A DNA stretch of 42,217 bases, from NCBI GenBank assembly GCA_964372035.1, contig CAYJPK010000011.1, positions 1 to 42,217 on the forward strand, written 5' to 3'. Positions 40,603-42,217 of this stretch are shown in pieces (within the stretch, counting starts at the first letter, position 1; the number at the start of each line of letters is the position of its first letter). The stretch comes from CAYJPK01 sp964372035. GTDB taxonomy: Bacteria > Desulfobacterota > Desulfovibrionia > Desulfovibrionales > Desulfovibrionaceae. Made by a program: the position numbers and the translations under genes. The notes beneath the pieces were generated by a model that was not told the DNA's origin, ran no database searches, and saw only the letters and a list, made by a program, of their open reading frames with translations.

Positions 40603-42213
40603 ATTTCATCTAAACTTGAAGGAAATGTTGCCGGACTTAAACAGAGCCAAATTAAGGCTCTTGAACGGCTCTCGCAACGAAGATACATCGCAGATTGTGG
40701 ATACAGTATTGAGCAAGCAAGAGAGCTTGCAGCTTTGTCACGCATAATTTCACGACAAATTGGTCTTATAATTGATAGGCAAGGTAGGGTTAAATTAACA
40801 ATTATTGGTGATGCCATGCAGATTGTTATTCCTGCCCTTGGTTCGCATCAAAGTACTTTAAGAGGTCTTAGGCTTTTACATACACATTTAAGCCCTGATC
40901 TTTTATCACATGAAGACTTGATGGATTTACTTTTTTTACGTTTAGATAGCCTTAGTGTTTTAACTGTCAATGAATATGGTGAACCAGCTAGTTTCCAAAC
41001 TGCCCATCTGCTTCCTAAGGTTGTTGATGAGCCTTATAGTGTTAGTAGTGTATATGCATGGGATAGGGTAGAGCTTGATCTAAATGCTCAAACAAAAGCA
41101 ATCGAGAGTGAATTTTCCAAATTAGCTGAATTAAATAGATTAGACAAGAACTTAGCAAATGCAATTTTAGTTAGTGTTTCAACTGCTCCAAAACTTTTGC
41201 AAGAACAAAATTTAGCTGAACTTACCGAGCTTGCAAATTCTGCTGGTTTAAATGTTTGCGGTAATCTAATTCAACGTGTCCAGTCAATTAATCCTAGACA
41301 TTTATTAGGCAAGGGTAAGCTCGCAGAGCTTGAAGTTTTAGCCTTGCAAGGTAATGCCTCTGTAGTTGTTTTTGATGGTGAATTAACTCCTGCTCAATTA
41401 AATAATCTGTCGGAGCTGACAGAGCGAAAAGTTATTGATAGAACACAGCTTATTCTTGACATTTTTGCCCAACGAGCAAAAACAAAAGAAGGTAAATTGC
41501 AAGTTGAGCTTGCACAGCTAAACTATACATTGCCACGTCTTGTAGGTAAAAATAAAGCTATGGATAGACTAATGGGCGGAATTGGTGGTCGTGGTCCAGG
41601 TGAAACAAAGCTTGAAACTGATAGAAGAAAAATTCGTACAAGAGTTACCAAAGTAAAAGATGAGCTTGAAGGTGTAAAAAAACAACGTTCAATCAATCGT
41701 GCTGGTAGAAAACGCAATAACTTACCTGTTGCCGCTTTAGTTGGCTATACAAATGCTGGAAAGTCTACCTTATTAAATGCTTTGACTAAAGCTGAAGTTT
41801 TAGCAGAAAATAAATTATTTGCAACGCTTGATCCTACTACTCGGAGAATGAGAATTCCAGAGGATAGAGAATTAGTGCTTGCTGATACTGTTGGTTTTAT
41901 TCGCAATTTACCAAAGGATTTGCAAGAGGCTTTTAGAGCAACTTTAGAGGAGCTTGAAGCAGCTGATGTTTTAATTCATGTTTTAGATGCAGCGCATCAC
42001 GAATCTGATAGGCAGTTTGCGGCAGTTGAGTACATATTATCAGAGATGAAGCTTATTGAACTTGCTAAGATAGTTGTACTTAATAAGTGTGATTTGTTAA
42101 GTGACGAGGAATTATTAATTTTAAAAGAAAAATACCCTAAGGCAATTATAGTTTCCGCAGTGAAAGGACAAGGCTTTGAGGAACTATTAGAAGAGCTTTG
42201 CACCTTGGTTTAG
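40603..42213 (+). CDS. hflX: Ribosome-associated GTPase HflX, probable AUU start
   Basis: HflX, a GTPase that splits stalled 70S ribosomes, with its N-terminal domain, the signature GGIGGRGPGETKLETDRRKI, P-loop GYTNAGKST, DPTTRR switch, DTVGF and NKCD. Homology starts at about EGNVAGLKQSQIKALERL. The reading frame is open back to ATG 40543, but that ATG has no ribosome site, overlaps a TATAAT, and adds 20 residues with no family look. An ideal GGAGGA stands at 40590-40595, seven bases before in-frame ATT 40603, giving 536 residues starting right at the family N-terminus. No ATG, GTG or TTG lies in frame at that spacing. AUU starts are known for E. coli infC and pcnB. A sequencing error (ATG read as ATT) is the alternative. 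If the start is wrong the gene begins at 40543. Confidence 0.85.
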   Translation: MSSKLEGNVAGLKQSQIKALERLSQRRYIADCGYSIEQARELAALSRIISRQIGLIIDRQGRVKLTIIGDAMQIVIPALGSHQSTLRGLRLLHTHLSPDLLSHEDLMDLLFLRLDSLSVLTVNEYGEPASFQTAHLLPKVVDEPYSVSSVYAWDRVELDLNAQTKAIESEFSKLAELNRLDKNLANAILVSVSTAPKLLQEQNLAELTELANSAGLNVCGNLIQRVQSINPRHLLGKGKLAELEVLALQGNASVVVFDGELTPAQLNNLSELTERKVIDRTQLILDIFAQRAKTKEGKLQVELAQLNYTLPRLVGKNKAMDRLMGGIGGRGPGETKLETDRRKIRTRVTKVKDELEGVKKQRSINRAGRKRNNLPVAALVGYTNAGKSTLLNALTKAEVLAENKLFATLDPTTRRMRIPEDRELVLADTVGFIRNLPKDLQEAFRATLEELEAADVLIHVLDAAHHESDRQFAAVEYILSEMKLIELAKIVVLNKCDLLSDEELLILKEKYPKAIIVSAVKGQGFEELLEELCTLV

Positions 42214-42217
42214 TTTT

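Overview
The window is about 42 kb of AT-rich (by eye roughly one third G+C), densely packed bacterial DNA with one 100-base run of N at 24455-24554. Gene content points to a low-G+C member of the Desulfovibrionaceae (the Lawsonia or low-GC Desulfovibrio side of the family). Supporting signs are a secreted CbiK-type chelatase behind a cobalamin riboswitch, a DUF39 homocysteine-synthesis enzyme, a reductive activator of corrinoid enzymes, a sigma-54-type promoter before the flagellar genes, and the order fliR-flhB-flhA-flhF-flhG-fliA-cheY-fliL. The genus is inference. No phage, transposon, plasmid or CRISPR signature was seen; this looks like core chromosome with several lineage-specific genes.

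Layout. 1-2523: cobalamin riboswitch, periplasmic chelatase cbiK with its own terminator, and a multi-pass membrane protein. 2541-5419: a long inverted repeat, then corA overlapping a dsbD-type thiol reductase. 5446-14296: a flagellar and chemotaxis block (export gate, placement GTPase/ATPase pair, sigma-28, CheY, FliL-like protein, two uncharacterised small proteins). 14344-22041: RNase J, DUF39 homocysteine enzyme, dapB, NAD synthetase with an eroded glutaminase domain, an unknown membrane-anchored protein and a GT2 glycosyltransferase. 22129-23252: two tandem ComFB-like 95-residue proteins and a PPOX-fold protein, ending in a strong bidirectional terminator. 23370-24372: a hairpin-rich non-coding stretch and, on the minus strand, an aspartate/glutamate-type racemase. 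24379-24800: tRNA-Lys(UUU) genes around the gap. 24893-30209 (minus): fliM, a lipoprotein derived from a GH13 trehalose-synthase-like enzyme but lacking its nucleophile, and a GT39/ArnT-type membrane glycosyltransferase. 30295-34763 (plus): RACE protein, rpmE, DUF1385 protein, prfA, a zinc-ribbon membrane protein. 34866-40408 (minus): a seven-gene run pcm-pgsA-ftsB-like-TPR-lipoprotein-fbp-tsaD. 40539-42213: hflX, which appears to start at AUU.

How the genes work together. The flagellar block supplies the type III export gate (FliR, FlhB, FlhA), pole and number control (FlhF, FlhG), the late-gene sigma factor (FliA) and a CheY whose target, FliM, is encoded 17 kb away on the other strand. Cobalt/corrinoid biology appears twice (riboswitch-cbiK and the RACE protein). 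The homocysteine enzyme and DapB lie back to back and both serve branches leaving aspartate semialdehyde.

Most noteworthy: the probable AUU start of hflX, the GH13 pseudo-enzyme lipoprotein tied to fliM, the NadE with a damaged glutaminase half, the tandem ComFB-like genes, the multi-hairpin region at 23370-23515, and evidence that the N gap is an assembly artefact (a 55-base identity on its two sides).
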